NCBI GenBank assembly: GCA_018710785.1
Contig: DVJD01000095.1
Span: 1 to 44,421, forward strand
Direction: 5' to 3'
Length of the DNA stretch: 44,421 nucleotides
Source: Candidatus Fimimorpha excrementavium
Lineage (GTDB): Bacteria; Bacillota; Clostridia; Lachnospirales; Lachnospiraceae
The notes beneath the pieces were generated by a model. That model did no database searches. It saw only the letters and a program-made list of their open reading frames with translations, and was not told where the DNA came from. The position numbers and the translations under genes are program-made. Positions 36,898 to 44,421 of this stretch are shown in pieces (the stretch's first letter is position 1; each line of letters begins with the position of its first letter).

Positions 36898-38954
36898 TGA
36901 ATCCTTTCCTTTGCTATCATTACATCAAACGCGTCCAGATCCGCATGGAACAGTCTCTTTCCATCCATATCCGTCAGTGCGCGTCCGTCGGGCAGCTGGA
37001 TGGTTTTCGGCTCATGATTAAAATTCATGATAAAATAATATACCGTATCCTCCGACTCCCTGGCCTGAACAGAAACCCCTTCCGGAATGGAAATCGGAAG
37101 TGTCGGCCTGACACCGGCTTCCTGCGCGGCCGATTCATAAAAATCGAACAGCATCTCTGTCTCAAACCGGGCAGCCATGTGGTAGCAGATCCCTTTTCCA
37201 TAGGGATGCTTTGTCAGAGCCGCTTCTCCCTGATAAAAATCACTGTCATATACTGCCAGCACTTCACATCCCTCTCTGGGGTGCACCCGCTCACAGAAAT
37301 CCTGAATCTGATAGGTCTTCTCCCCTTTGCCCAGATCCATTCTTGCGGAATTTACCTGTCCCTCGAACAGCGAGTCAATCTCCTCGGCCCAGATTCCTGT
37401 CACATCCATCATTCCATCTCCCGGAAATCCTCCCAGGAAGCAGAGATCGTTTTCATTGACATATCCTGTGGCATAGGTGGTCACCAGGGTTCCGCCCTTT
37501 TTCACGAATTCTTTCAGACGGTTTGCCACACCCGGCTTCAGCAGATACAGCATGGGCGCCGCGATCAGACGGTATCCGGAAAAATCGCAGTCCTGAGAAA
37601 TCACATCCGCGGCAATTCCCTGTCTCCACAGACTGCGGTAATGCAGTTTACATGTCTGCTCATAGTTTCTCTTATCGCTGAGCCCCTGAAGATCATTCAT
37701 GGCCCACCGGCTTTCCCAGTCAAAAATGACAGCCGCCTTCGCATCCACATTCGTTCCGACGATTTCATCCAGCCGTTTCAGGGTATCTCCCACCTGCTTC
37801 ACTTCGCCGAATACTCTCGTATGCTCATGTCCCACATGGTCGATGACAGCTCCATGGAATTTTTCCGAGGCTCCCCTTCCCTTTCTCCACTGGAAATATT
37901 GAACGGAATCCGCGCCATGGGCAACCGCCTGCAGGGAAGAAAGCAGATGCATGCCGGGACGTTTTAATTTATTGACTCGATGCCAATTGACCAAGCTTGG
38001 CGTGCTTTCCATCATGAACCATGGCTTTTTCTTCATGGAACGGAAAATATCATGGTTAAATCCCGCATCCGCTGCCACTTCCCAGTCTTTCCTCGTATTT
38101 TCATGCCACGCCGGATAATTGTCCCAAGAAATCACATCCACACTTCCGGCCAGCTCCCAGGGATTGTATCCCGCATACGTCTCCATCATGTTGGTGGTCA
38201 CCGGAATATCCGGCGTTATCTCCTTCAGCGGACGAATTTCATTTTCCATGAATTCCTTGGTCTGATGGGTCACAAAACGTCTCCAGTCCAGATTCATGCC
38301 GTGAACCATATGCTCCCCCCGTGCGCTGGGGACTTCAATTTCATCAAAATCCGAATATCCATGGCTCCAAAAATACGTCCACCACTGCTCATTCAATGCT
38401 TCAATATCATTGTGATATTTTTCTCTCAGCCACTGCCGAAATGCCTTCTGGCAGTTCTCGCAGTAGCATTCCCCGTTGTATTCATTGGAAATATGCCACA
38501 TGCCAAGGGCCGGATGATTCTGGTACCGCTCAGCCAGCATCCGGTTCATCTCGGCCGTTTTCTTCCTATAATAGGGGGATGTGTAGCAGTGGTTGTGACG
38601 GCCGCCATGGAGATTTCTCTCCAGCCGGTTGTTGACGCGAAGCACTTCCGGATGTGCCAGATCCATCCAGGCCGGACGCGCTCCCGAAGGCGTCGCCAAA
38701 ATCACTTTCATTCCATTTTCATACAGCTTATCCATCATCATATCCAGCCATTCAAAGGTATACACCCCCTCCGCCGGTTCCAACGCTTTCCACGCGAAAA
38801 TGGCCAAGGATACACTGTTCATTCCGGCCAGCTTCATCAGGCGCATATCTTCCTCAATAATCTCCGGATGATTCAGCCACTGATCCGGATTATAGTCCGC
38901 CCCATGTACCATATGCGAAAAATTCGGAATGGCCGGTTTGCTTTTCTTCATCAT
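36894..38954 (-). CDS. Beta-galactosidase, GH42 family
   Basis: A 686-aa intracellular GH42 enzyme acting on short beta-galactosides. The acid/base is Glu158 in HISNEYNGECYC and the nucleophile Glu316 in PWFMMESTPSL. Cys123, Cys163, Cys165 and Cys168 (C...CYCENC) match the four-cysteine zinc site of zinc-binding GH42 enzymes. The N-terminal TIM barrel, trimerisation domain (about 395-600) and C-terminal domain (about 620-686) are complete. There is no signal peptide. The ATG at 38954 follows GGGAGG by 11 bases; ATG 38951 is an alternative. An operator-like dyad precedes it, and znuA overlaps its end by 4 bases. Confidence 0.94.
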   Translation of the reverse strand: MMKKSKPAIPNFSHMVHGADYNPDQWLNHPEIIEEDMRLMKLAGMNSVSLAIFAWKALEPAEGVYTFEWLDMMMDKLYENGMKVILATPSGARPAWMDLAHPEVLRVNNRLERNLHGGRHNHCYTSPYYRKKTAEMNRMLAERYQNHPALGMWHISNEYNGECYCENCQKAFRQWLREKYHNDIEALNEQWWTYFWSHGYSDFDEIEVPSARGEHMVHGMNLDWRRFVTHQTKEFMENEIRPLKEITPDIPVTTNMMETYAGYNPWELAGSVDVISWDNYPAWHENTRKDWEVAADAGFNHDIFRSMKKKPWFMMESTPSLVNWHRVNKLKRPGMHLLSSLQAVAHGADSVQYFQWRKGRGASEKFHGAVIDHVGHEHTRVFGEVKQVGDTLKRLDEIVGTNVDAKAAVIFDWESRWAMNDLQGLSDKRNYEQTCKLHYRSLWRQGIAADVISQDCDFSGYRLIAAPMLYLLKPGVANRLKEFVKKGGTLVTTYATGYVNENDLCFLGGFPGDGMMDVTGIWAEEIDSLFEGQVNSARMDLGKGEKTYQIQDFCERVHPREGCEVLAVYDSDFYQGEAALTKHPYGKGICYHMAARFETEMLFDFYESAAQEAGVRPTLPISIPEGVSVQARESEDTVYYFIMNFNHEPKTIQLPDGRALTDMDGKRLFHADLDAFDVMIAKERIQ

Positions 38955-38981
38955 CAGATTGTCTACCTCCCAAACAAGTTC

Positions 38982-38996
38982 TTGGACAATGTCCAA
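38982..38996. promoter_or_regulatory. Operator-like dyad before the beta-galactosidase
   Basis: Perfect inverted repeat TTGGAC-AAT-GTCCAA centred 35 bases upstream of the ATG and 10 bases after the promoter -10 box. It looks like a repressor site close to the transcription start. No regulator gene is next to it. Confidence 0.65.
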
Positions 38997-39005
38997 ATTT
39001 ATGTA

Positions 39006-39032
39006 AGTATATCATACTTTTGGTTGCTGCAA
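39006..39032 (-). promoter_or_regulatory. Promoter of the GH42-znuACB operon
   Basis: On the minus strand TGA-TATACT (39006-39014, extended -10) is preceded 15 bases upstream by TTGCAG (39027-39032). The short spacer suggests reliance on the extended -10. Confidence 0.5.
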
Positions 39033-39165
39033 TAGTCCTTTTTTGAATTCTGTGTTTATCGCAGCGGTACTCGCACATTCTCTCTTTCAAAATCCCCGCC
39101 CATATGGTATGATGAACCCAGGCGAAAATCCGCCATTCATAAATGTAACTTAAAGGGGAATACCA

Positions 39166-40521
39166 ATGCATTCATCATCAATCACTGATTTAACCCAAGG
39201 ACGTCCCATCGTCCGTATCCTTCTTTTTTCGATTCCGCTGGTTCTGGGAACCATGTTTCAGCAGCTTTACAGTTTTGCCGATACCGTCATCGTGGGCCGC
39301 TGCATCAGCGTTGATGCCCTGGCCGCTGTCGGTACCACCTCTTCCCTGCACTTTCTGACACTGGGATTCGTCCAGGGAACCTGCATCGGTCTGGGCATTC
39401 CCATCGCCCAGAGCTTTGGCGCGAAAAATGATACCGACGTCCGGCGCTATCTCTGGAATGGGGTCTGGCTCTGCATCATCATCAGCGTGATTCTGGCCAT
39501 CGGCATGACTCTGCTGGCCAAACCGCTGCTTCGCCTGATTCAGACTCCGCCGGAACTTCTATCCATGGCAGCCCTTTATATCCAGGTGTTATTCGCCGGA
39601 ATCCCGGCCAGTGTCCTATATAACTATTCAGCCAGCGTTCTGCGCGCTGTGGGAGATTCCAAGCATCCCTTTTATTTTCTCCTGATTTCCTGCGTTCTGA
39701 ATGTGGTTCTGGATTATGTGTTCATCGTTCCCTTTCAGATGGGCGTATTCGGTGCCGCGTTTGCGACGGTCATCAGCCAGTTTATCAGCGGAATTCTAAA
39801 CTGTTGGTGGGCCTTCACGAAAATCGATTTAATACAAATAAAAAAAGAAGAACTGCACTGGTCCAGGCTCCATATAAAGCGTCTCTGTCTCATTGGTCTT
39901 CCCATGGGATTTGAATATTCGGTTTCCGCCATTGGAGCCATCGTCATGCAGGGAGCCATCAATGCTCTCGGAAGCACCCTGGTGGCTGCTCAGACCACCG
40001 GTGAAAAAATCCGTCAGCTCTTTACATTGCCCATGGAAAGTGTGGGAATGGCCATGGCAACGTATGCCGGTCAAAATTTCGGAGCCAGACGGCTGGACCG
40101 GGTCAAACAAGGGCTCACCAGCGGCCTGACCATCCAGGTTCTCTATTGTGTCGCTGCCTGGACGGCCATATTTTTATTTAAACAGCCGCTCGTTTCTTTT
40201 GTACTGGGAGAATCGGTCAGCGAGACGGCAGCCGGTGCCATCCAGTATCTGACACTGATCAGCAACCTGTTCCCCATCCATGGAGCCCTAATGGTTTTCC
40301 GCAATACCCTGCAGGGGCTTGGATATAGTACCTATGCCATCATCTCCGGTATCGGCGAACTGATCGGAAGGAGCATGGGCGGTATTCTGGCTGTGGAATT
40401 TTTCGGTTTTACCGCCATCTGCTATGCCAATCCGCTGGCCTGGTTCCTGGCGCTTTGCTACTGCGTTCTGATGGTGAACCTGGTGCTTCGAAAAAAAACA
40501 AAGGAATTCCAGACCCAATGA
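39166..40521 (+). CDS. MATE family efflux transporter
   Basis: A 451-aa membrane protein with twelve predicted helices. It opens LTQGRPIVRILLFSIPLVLGTMFQQLYSFADTVIVGR, a MATE signature, and has a repeat in the second half (KIRQLFTLPMESVGMAMATYAGQNFGARRLDRV). MATE proteins expel cationic drugs or metabolites using Na+ or H+ gradients. The ATG has AAGGGG upstream. It is divergent from the beta-galactosidase operon and converges on nagB. Confidence 0.93.
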   Translation: MHSSSITDLTQGRPIVRILLFSIPLVLGTMFQQLYSFADTVIVGRCISVDALAAVGTTSSLHFLTLGFVQGTCIGLGIPIAQSFGAKNDTDVRRYLWNGVWLCIIISVILAIGMTLLAKPLLRLIQTPPELLSMAALYIQVLFAGIPASVLYNYSASVLRAVGDSKHPFYFLLISCVLNVVLDYVFIVPFQMGVFGAAFATVISQFISGILNCWWAFTKIDLIQIKKEELHWSRLHIKRLCLIGLPMGFEYSVSAIGAIVMQGAINALGSTLVAAQTTGEKIRQLFTLPMESVGMAMATYAGQNFGARRLDRVKQGLTSGLTIQVLYCVAAWTAIFLFKQPLVSFVLGESVSETAAGAIQYLTLISNLFPIHGALMVFRNTLQGLGYSTYAIISGIGELIGRSMGGILAVEFFGFTAICYANPLAWFLALCYCVLMVNLVLRKKTKEFQTQ

Positions 40522-40540
40522 ATTTTCAGCGCCACGAAAA

Positions 40541-40625
40541 ATGTGCTGCCAAATCCACGGAAATACAGAAGCAATAGCAATGGTTTCAAACACCGATTCT
40601 GTACCGTGCGCATTTGGCAGCACAT
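40541..40625. repeat. Inverted repeat (copy E, divergent) between MATE and nagB
   Basis: Arms 40541-40554 and 40612-40625 pair perfectly (ATGTGCTGCCAAAT). Further inside, CACGG/CCGTG and TACAGAA/TTCTGTA also pair. The right half, TTCTGTACCGTGCGCATTTG onward, resembles the right end of the elements at 13106 and 44405. It lies between convergent stops and is flanked by AAAA and TTTT, so it should terminate from both sides. Confidence 0.75.
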
Positions 40626-40651
40626 GTTTTACTGTTGTTTATGATTTATTC

Positions 40652-41386
40652 TTATTCCTGATCCATCTTGGAAAGCGCCGCCTCATCGGCAATTACAATC
40701 ACATTGGGATGCATCTGAAGAATAGAAGCCGGAACCTTCGGCGTCACCGGACCGCAGATCACATCCCGAAGAATCTGTGCTTTTCCTTCCCCGCTCACCA
40801 AAAGCAAGATCATTTTTGCCTTCATGATGGTCTGGATTCCCATGGTATATGCCTGGCGGGGCACATCTTCCTCCTTCTCAAAAAAGCGCTTATTGGCTTC
40901 AATGGTACTTTCTGCCAGATCAACACAATGGGTCGTCTTCTCAAAAAATTCGCCCGGCTCATTGAATCCGATATGGCCATTGTGCCCCAATCCTAAAATC
41001 TGAAGATCAATTCCTCCCACCTGTTCGATGATTTCATCGTACTTCTTACATGCGGTCTCGCTGTCTGCCTCCAATCCATCCGGCACATAGGTACATTCTT
41101 TTTTTATATTGACATGATCGAATAAATTGTGATTCATAAAATAGCGGTAACTCTGATCACTTTCCGGCGACAATCCTCTGTATTCATCCAAATTTACAGA
41201 AGTGATATCCGAAAAGTCCAAAATTCCTTCCTGATACCACTGAATCAGCTGTTTATAAGTACCCACCGGTGTGGACCCCGTTGCAAGGCCCAAGACACTG
41301 TCTGTCTTTAATGTCATCTGAGCTGCAATGACGGATGCCGCTTTCCTGCTCATGGCATCATAATCCTTTGTTTTATAAATCTTCAT
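40652..41386 (-). CDS. nagB: Glucosamine-6-phosphate deaminase
   Basis: NagB turns glucosamine 6-phosphate into fructose 6-phosphate and ammonia during amino-sugar use. The 244-aa protein has LATGSTPVGTYKQLI, the active-site segment SVNLDEYRGLSPESDQSYRYFM, GLGHNGHIGFNEPG with the catalytic Asp/His pair region, and the closing VIADEAAL. It is divergent from an RpiR regulator with SIS domain (41669). Confidence 0.96.
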   Translation of the reverse strand: MKIYKTKDYDAMSRKAASVIAAQMTLKTDSVLGLATGSTPVGTYKQLIQWYQEGILDFSDITSVNLDEYRGLSPESDQSYRYFMNHNLFDHVNIKKECTYVPDGLEADSETACKKYDEIIEQVGGIDLQILGLGHNGHIGFNEPGEFFEKTTHCVDLAESTIEANKRFFEKEEDVPRQAYTMGIQTIMKAKMILLLVSGEGKAQILRDVICGPVTPKVPASILQMHPNVIVIADEAALSKMDQE

Positions 41387-41480
41387 ATCCTCTTCTCCTT
41401 CATTTCATATTTGACCTGCCACATAAATCCCTGTCTGCTTCGGCTTTTTTTGTCACAAATCAATAAACCCCATTACGGCT

Positions 41481-41509
41481 ATCATAGCATAGGCATCTTT
41501 TTAATTCAA
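41481..41509 (-). promoter_or_regulatory. Promoter of nagB
   Basis: TTGAAT (41504-41509), 17-base spacer, TATGAT (41481-41486) on the minus strand, about 95 bases before the ATG. Confidence 0.65.
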
Positions 41510-41580
41510 TTCCTTTTCCAAAACTCGATTCGAATTTACACATAAGTTTTCCATATTTTCTATAACATAGGAAATACCTC

Positions 41581-41609
41581 TTGTTCCAATGGAATGAATC
41601 ATGTACAAT
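41581..41609 (+). promoter_or_regulatory. Promoter of the RpiR-type regulator
   Basis: TTGTTC (41581-41586), 17-base spacer, TACAAT (41604-41609). A TTCCA-A-TGGAA dyad lies in the spacer (41584-41594) and could be an autoregulatory site. Confidence 0.6.
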
Positions 41610-41668
41610 AACAATCAGACATCATGTCACCTTTTCAAGTGATATGGAAAACACAGGAGGAAATCAAT

Positions 41669-42529
41669 GTGGAGCAGGAAAATTTTATTTTAAAAATCCG
41701 TTCTTTATATAATCAGTTTACAAAAGTAGAAAAGAAGGTGGCCGATTATGTCTTGCAGCATCCGGATGAGGTGGTTTATATGTCGATCAACGACCTGGCC
41801 GATGCCTGTCAGGCAGGGGAAACCAGCGTCTATCGATTCTGCCGTGATCTGGGGGTGGAAGGCTACCAGGATTTCAAAATGAAGCTGTCTTTAAGCATCT
41901 CCAAAAATAAATTGGGATCCATGGATGAGCCCACCGGCAATGTCACCCGCGAAGATTCCATTTCCGTTTTGGCCCAGAAGACCGCCCAGACTCTGACCAA
42001 CACCATCGCAGAAACGCTTTCTTCTTTCTCTGAGTCCGAATTTCTCCGCACCATCGAAATGATCGAAGAAGCCGAGAATTTTTATTTTTTCGGCATCGGC
42101 GACAGCCTTCTGACGGCCATGGAAGCCAGCAACACCTTTATGCGTGTCACCAAAAAGGTGCACTGTCTCTCCGATCCCCATCTGCAGGCCATGACCGCCT
42201 CCATGATGACAAGCCGTGATCTGGTCATCGCCATCTCCTACTCCGGCTCCACCAAAGATACGGTCCATGCAGTGAAGCTTGCCAAAGAAGCCGGGGCAAA
42301 GATTGCCTGTATCACCCGCTTTGTCAAATCCCCTCTGACGGTTTACGCCGACGCGGTTCTTTTGTGCGGCTCCAATGAAGGCCCTCTCCAGGCAGGATCC
42401 ACTTCCGGGAAAATCAGTCAGCTTTTCCTCGTGGACCTTCTTTTTTCGGAATATTACCGAAGAACTTACACAGAAAGCAAAGAAAACATCAAGAAGACGT
42501 CCCGTTCTGTCCTGGATAAATTGTACTAA
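41669..42529 (+). CDS. MurR/RpiR-family regulator (HTH-SIS)
   Basis: A 287-aa transcription factor: an N-terminal RpiR helix-turn-helix (about residues 8-77, with YMSINDLADACQAGETSVYRFCRDLGVEGYQDFK) and a C-terminal SIS sugar-phosphate binding domain (about 110-270; FGIGDSLLTAMEASNTFMRV and ISYSGSTKDTVHAVKLAKEAG). The family often senses sugar phosphates such as GlcNAc-6-P. The start is a GTG (41669) after AGGAGG; the frame's earlier ATG lacks a ribosome site. A nearby ATG at 41667 is out of frame. Regulation of the divergent nagB is likely but inferred. Confidence 0.9.
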   Translation: MEQENFILKIRSLYNQFTKVEKKVADYVLQHPDEVVYMSINDLADACQAGETSVYRFCRDLGVEGYQDFKMKLSLSISKNKLGSMDEPTGNVTREDSISVLAQKTAQTLTNTIAETLSSFSESEFLRTIEMIEEAENFYFFGIGDSLLTAMEASNTFMRVTKKVHCLSDPHLQAMTASMMTSRDLVIAISYSGSTKDTVHAVKLAKEAGAKIACITRFVKSPLTVYADAVLLCGSNEGPLQAGSTSGKISQLFLVDLLFSEYYRRTYTESKENIKKTSRSVLDKLY

Positions 42530-42545
42530 AAGGAATCAACTGTTC

Positions 42546-42669
42546 CCTTGTCTGACATATGATATAGTGAAGCCTGCTCACGTATGTCGAGCGGCGAACG
42601 CCGATCACAGGCTCTGCCTGTGATACCGTAGGAGACGCAAAAGCGTCTCCCTTCAGACCGACAAGGAGG
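42546..42669 (+). ncRNA. Structured leader of the ABC transporter operon (riboswitch-like candidate)
   Basis: Four hairpins follow each other. GACATA/TATGTC (42554-42588) encloses GTGA/TCAC; then CGGC-GAAC-GCCG (42592-42603), ATCACAGGC-TCT-GCCTGTGAT (42604-42624) and GGAGACGC-AAAA-GCGTCTCC (42631-42650). An outer 7-bp pairing CCTTGTC (42546-42552) with GACAAGG (42660-42666) closes them and takes in the first part of the AAGGAGG Shine-Dalgarno sequence of the ATPase gene at 42675. It does not match a riboswitch class I know. It could also be a mobile palindromic repeat. No T run follows the last hairpin. Confidence 0.5.
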
Positions 42670-42674
42670 ACAGT

Positions 42675-43439
42675 ATGAATTGTTTAGAAATTAAAAATAT
42701 CAGTTATTCTTATCAGACACTGGAAGCAGAAACCATGGCTCTTCAGGATATCTCTTTTACCGTCGGGGAAGGAGAATTTGTTTCCATCGTCGGTCCTTCC
42801 GGATGCGGAAAATCCACACTTCTCAATCTCATATGCGGCCTTGCCAAAGCGGATACCGGTGAAATCTTATTAAATGGATCAAAAATCGACCGCACATCCA
42901 CCCATATCGGCTATATGCTGCAAAAGGATCATCTGTTTGAGTGGAGAAGCGTATACAGCAATGTCACCCTGGGACTGGAATTGAGGCACAGCCTGCATGA
43001 ACCGGAAAAAGAAAAAGTCCGTAACATGCTGGATACGTATGGATTATCCGGCTTTTCCAAGTCCCGTCCCTCCCAGCTTTCCGGCGGGATGCGCCAGCGA
43101 GCTGCTCTGATCCGGACACTGGCGGTGGAACCTGATATTCTCCTCTTGGATGAACCCTTTTCCGCACTGGATTACCAGACCAGACTGGAGGTCTGCGACG
43201 ATGTGTGGAAGATTCTGAAAGATCAAAAAAAGACCGCGCTTCTCGTCACACACGATCTTTCTGAAGCCATCAGTATGTCTGATAAAATCATAATCTTAAG
43301 CAAGCGTCCCGGCCATATCAAATCCATCCTGGAAATACACTTTGAAGAGGGACTGACTCCGCTGAAACGCAGAAATGCGGTGGAGTTTCCTTCCTATTTT
43401 AATACCATATGGGAGGAGTTGATGGATCATGGAAGGTAA
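42675..43439 (+). CDS. ABC transporter ATP-binding protein, nitrate/sulfonate/taurine type
   Basis: A 254-aa ATPase of the SsuB/TauB/ThiZ group. Walker A GPSGCGKST, Q-loop GYMLQKDHLFEW, signature LSGGMRQRAALIRTL, Walker B ILLLDEPFSALDYQTR, switch LVTHDLSEAISMSD. AAGGAGGA precedes the ATG at the base of a structured leader. It overlaps the permease by 11 bases. The solute could be a sulfonate, a pyrimidine precursor or another small molecule; no binding protein is in the window. Confidence 0.92.
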   Translation: MNCLEIKNISYSYQTLEAETMALQDISFTVGEGEFVSIVGPSGCGKSTLLNLICGLAKADTGEILLNGSKIDRTSTHIGYMLQKDHLFEWRSVYSNVTLGLELRHSLHEPEKEKVRNMLDTYGLSGFSKSRPSQLSGGMRQRAALIRTLAVEPDILLLDEPFSALDYQTRLEVCDDVWKILKDQKKTALLVTHDLSEAISMSDKIIILSKRPGHIKSILEIHFEEGLTPLKRRNAVEFPSYFNTIWEELMDHGR

Positions 43440-44226
43440 AGCCAGAAACCACCGGGACTATGTGAGACATTACCGTTTTCGCAAAAAAATGATCCATTTG
43501 GAACAGATTCTTCTCCTTTTTATTCTGCTTGGCCTGTGGGAAGGGGCTGCCAGAATCGGCTGGCTCAATGATTTTATCTTCAGCAGTCCTTCCAGAATCG
43601 TCCGCTGTGCCGTGGATATGGCCTCTGACGGAACTCTTTTTATACACATCGGCACCACACTCCTGGAAACCGTCGCCAGCTTTCTGATCGTGACTGTAAT
43701 CGGCATCCTGGCGGCCATTCTTTTATGGATGTTTCGCTCTCTTTCCGAGGTTTTGGAACCCTATCTGGTCATGCTGAACAGCCTTCCGAAATCCGCTTTG
43801 GCTCCGGTTCTGATCGTATGGCTTGGAAACAATACCAAAACCATCATCGTGGCCGCCGTCTCTGTGGCCATCTTTGGAAGCATCATTACGCTGTACACCA
43901 GTTTCCGTGAAATCGATCCGAATAAAATCAAACTGATACAGGTGCTGGGAGGAAATCGTCTGCAGATCATGACAAAGGTTCTCCTGCCTGGAAGCATACC
44001 AACTGTTATCAGCAATATGAAAGTCAACATCGGATTATGCCTGGTGGGCGTCATCATCGGAGAATTTCTCGCCTCCAAACAGGGACTGGGATATCTGATC
44101 ATATACGGCAGTCAGGTGTTCAAAATGGATTGGGTTATGATGTCCATCGTCATCCTGTGTATTGTCGCCATGTGTCTTTACAAACTCGTCAATATCCTGG
44201 AAAAATTATATAGGAAACGAATGTGA
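43429..44226 (+). CDS. ABC transporter permease, SsuC/TauC family
   Basis: A 265-aa membrane protein with about six helices, starting around residue 25. It has the family's PSRIV segment, LVMLNSLPKSALAPVLIVWLG, and the ATPase-coupling loop VLGGNRLQIMTKVLLPGSIP. It is the partner of the upstream ATPase (11-base overlap). Just after its stop comes a hairpin repeat, so the substrate-binding protein, usually adjacent, is absent here or lies beyond the window. Confidence 0.92.
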   Translation: MEGKARNHRDYVRHYRFRKKMIHLEQILLLFILLGLWEGAARIGWLNDFIFSSPSRIVRCAVDMASDGTLFIHIGTTLLETVASFLIVTVIGILAAILLWMFRSLSEVLEPYLVMLNSLPKSALAPVLIVWLGNNTKTIIVAAVSVAIFGSIITLYTSFREIDPNKIKLIQVLGGNRLQIMTKVLLPGSIPTVISNMKVNIGLCLVGVIIGEFLASKQGLGYLIIYGSQVFKMDWVMMSIVILCIVAMCLYKLVNILEKLYRKRM

Positions 44227-44248
44227 TTTCCTCCATGCAGCACAAAAA

Positions 44249-44269
44249 ATCCCCCTTTTTCCGGGGGAT
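44249..44269 (-). terminator. Minus-strand terminator hairpin at the right end
   Basis: ATCCCCC / GGGGGAT arms with a 7-base loop, followed on the minus strand by TTTTTT. It faces transcripts coming from the right, so the next gene beyond the window may be on the minus strand and converge on the permease gene. Confidence 0.6.
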
Positions 44270-44421
44270 GCTGCAAAATTCGCATAGTTGCTGAAAAATA
44301 ATCCTGCTGTTTGACTTTTGAAATACCAATCTGGTTGAATGTACAATGTAAGCGGACATTCAGACAGATTTGTATTTCAATGGGCAAACTGCTGATTATT
44401 TTTTCTGTACGGTGCGAATTT
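44263..44421. repeat. Long inverted repeat, full form (copy D), cut by the window end
   Basis: Starts GGGGGATGCTGCAAAATTCGCA and runs to the last base at GGTGCGAATTT, so only the final arm bases are missing. The interior folds as nested pairs: GATTATTTTTTC with GAAAAATAATC, TGAAATAC with GTATTTCA (44319-44326, 44371-44378), and AATCTG-GTTGAATGT with ACATTC-AGACAGATT (44328-44342, 44356-44370). It matches copy B along its length and both ends of copy A. Confidence 0.8.

Overview
The window looks like chromosomal DNA of a spore-forming Firmicute, most likely Lachnospiraceae (Clostridium cluster XIVa). The evidence is spoIVA, groESL behind a perfect CIRCE operator, a Firmicute-style cluster of DUF512 radical-SAM protein, der, plsY, gpsA and spoIVA, a long (394 aa) PRPP synthetase, DUF1540 and zinc-ribbon small proteins, an NfnAB-type electron-bifurcating enzyme, and strong AGGAGG ribosome binding sites. 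No phage, integrase, transposase or CRISPR array is visible. This is a mostly housekeeping region with small accessory insertions. I cannot name the species.

Layout. 1-4.4 kb (all minus): a cut-off gene, a flavin-binding PNPOx-like protein, an XRE regulator overlapping rlmH, a BlaI/M56 (BlaR1-like) signalling pair whose sensor part is not a penicillin-binding domain, and a GNAT acetyltransferase. 4.5-11.5 kb (minus): spoIVA with a candidate sigma-E promoter, a ZIP metal transporter, gpsA, plsY, der and a DUF512 radical-SAM protein. 11.6-13 kb (plus): prs. 13.1-18 kb (minus): pgeF, yraN, rnhB, two signal peptidases flanking rbgA, and rplS. 18.2-23.7 kb: a DUF1540 protein (+), guaB, a small membrane protein and groES-groEL (-), and a small acidic membrane protein (+). 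23.8-34.3 kb (minus): nfnB-nfnA, a secreted or anchored protein, an esterase, a left-handed beta-helix protein, topB, galM, asd, a zinc-ribbon protein and tRNA-Thr(CGT). 34.4-39 kb (minus): a GH42 beta-galactosidase overlapping znuA-znuC-znuB. 39.1-44.4 kb: a MATE transporter (+), nagB (-) facing an RpiR regulator (+), and an ABC transporter ATPase-permease pair (+) behind a highly structured leader.

The most interesting signals are non-coding. First, a family of long near-perfect inverted repeats built on a GCTGCAAAATTCGCA / TGCGAATTTTGCAGC core occurs five times (13021, 17473, 23726, 40541, 44263 to window end). Three copies sit exactly between convergent genes, one is an internal-deletion version of the longer copies, and the outer arm bases differ between copies while remaining paired. 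That looks like a MITE-like element recruited as a bidirectional terminator. Second, the 125-nt leader of the ABC operon at 42546-42669 can fold into four hairpins closed by a 7-bp stem that takes in the start of the Shine-Dalgarno sequence, so it is a riboswitch-like candidate or another mobile repeat. Third, a zinc-type ABC transporter is translationally coupled to a beta-galactosidase that carries the cysteines of a zinc site.

Gene starts were re-chosen where a Shine-Dalgarno sequence argued against the longest reading frame. All functions are from reading motifs by eye; no database search was possible.
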